64,000 nucleotides of DNA from Limanda limanda (Eukaryota > Chordata > Actinopteri > Pleuronectiformes > Pleuronectidae). This document shows positions 63,855-64,000 of this stretch, piece by piece. Numbering within the stretch: position 1 is the first letter of the stretch; each line of letters begins with the position of its first letter. The stretch spans positions 19,703,654-19,767,653 of the forward strand of contig NC_083648.1 of assembly GCF_963576545.1 (NCBI RefSeq). Reading direction: 5' to 3'. The translations under genes were made by a program, and so were the position numbers. Below the pieces are notes generated by a model, which worked only from the letters and a program-made list of their open reading frames with translations, searched no databases and was not told the origin of the DNA.

Positions 63855-64000
63855 TGATTGTTATTTTAAAATAAAATCCCTGTTGCAAGCAGAGCAAACT
63901 CTATAGTCAGAACAGACTTAAAGGTGATTTAATGAAAATATACTTTTTTACTTGCTGTAGCATCCTTATATGTGTTCTTTTTAGCTGCTGCTTTTTAAAA

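Overview
This is vertebrate nuclear DNA, most likely from a ray-finned (percomorph-like) teleost. The genes are split by GT-AG introns, seven vertebrate orthologues sit in 64 kb with short introns, long CA/TG/CT/ATCT microsatellites are common, and fish-type dispersed repeats (tRNA-derived SINE, hAT-like elements, foldback MITE-like elements, a LINE tail) occupy introns and gaps. Nothing prokaryotic, organellar or viral was seen.

Layout, left to right: mpp7 3' end (+, 316-5084); mkx, complete (+, 9910-16472); rab18, complete (-, 19457-23527); a repeat-rich gap (23.5-28.5 kb); ptchd3, complete (+, 28584-31872); yme1l1, complete (-, 33679-41790); acbd5, complete (-, 43442-49522); abi1, first three coding exons (+, 51047-63842, continuing past the window). 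The gene set matches the human 10p12.1 neighbourhood (ABI1, YME1L1, ACBD5, PTCHD3, RAB18, MKX, MPP7). Orthologues of ARMC4/ODAD2, MASTL and ANKRD26, which lie among these genes in human, were not seen, and the yme1l1-acbd5 pair is in a different order. The five complete gene models were spliced by eye. All have consistent exon phases and give proteins of 405 (Mkx), 205 (Rab18), 833 (Ptchd3), 721 (Yme1l1) and 511 (Acbd5) residues.

The genes are linked by ancestry rather than forming one pathway: a polarity scaffold (Mpp7), a tendon/muscle homeobox repressor (Mkx), an ER/lipid-droplet GTPase (Rab18), a Patched-family transporter-like protein (Ptchd3), a mitochondrial inner-membrane AAA protease (Yme1l1), a peroxisome-ER tether (Acbd5) and a WAVE-complex subunit (Abi1).

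The points most worth a second look are: three apparent GC-AG introns in yme1l1 and acbd5; a cluster of three TGTAGT/GGGA-type promoter motifs between acbd5 and abi1; a perfect 16-bp double-octamer palindrome upstream of ptchd3; a non-autonomous hAT-like element with a perfect 8-bp target duplication and a BED-finger ORF; and a complex of minisatellite, direct and inverted ~600-bp repeats, exon-like fragments and an interstitial telomere tract between rab18 and ptchd3. I found no convincing new multi-gene system. Comparisons with human proteins are from memory, not from a search.
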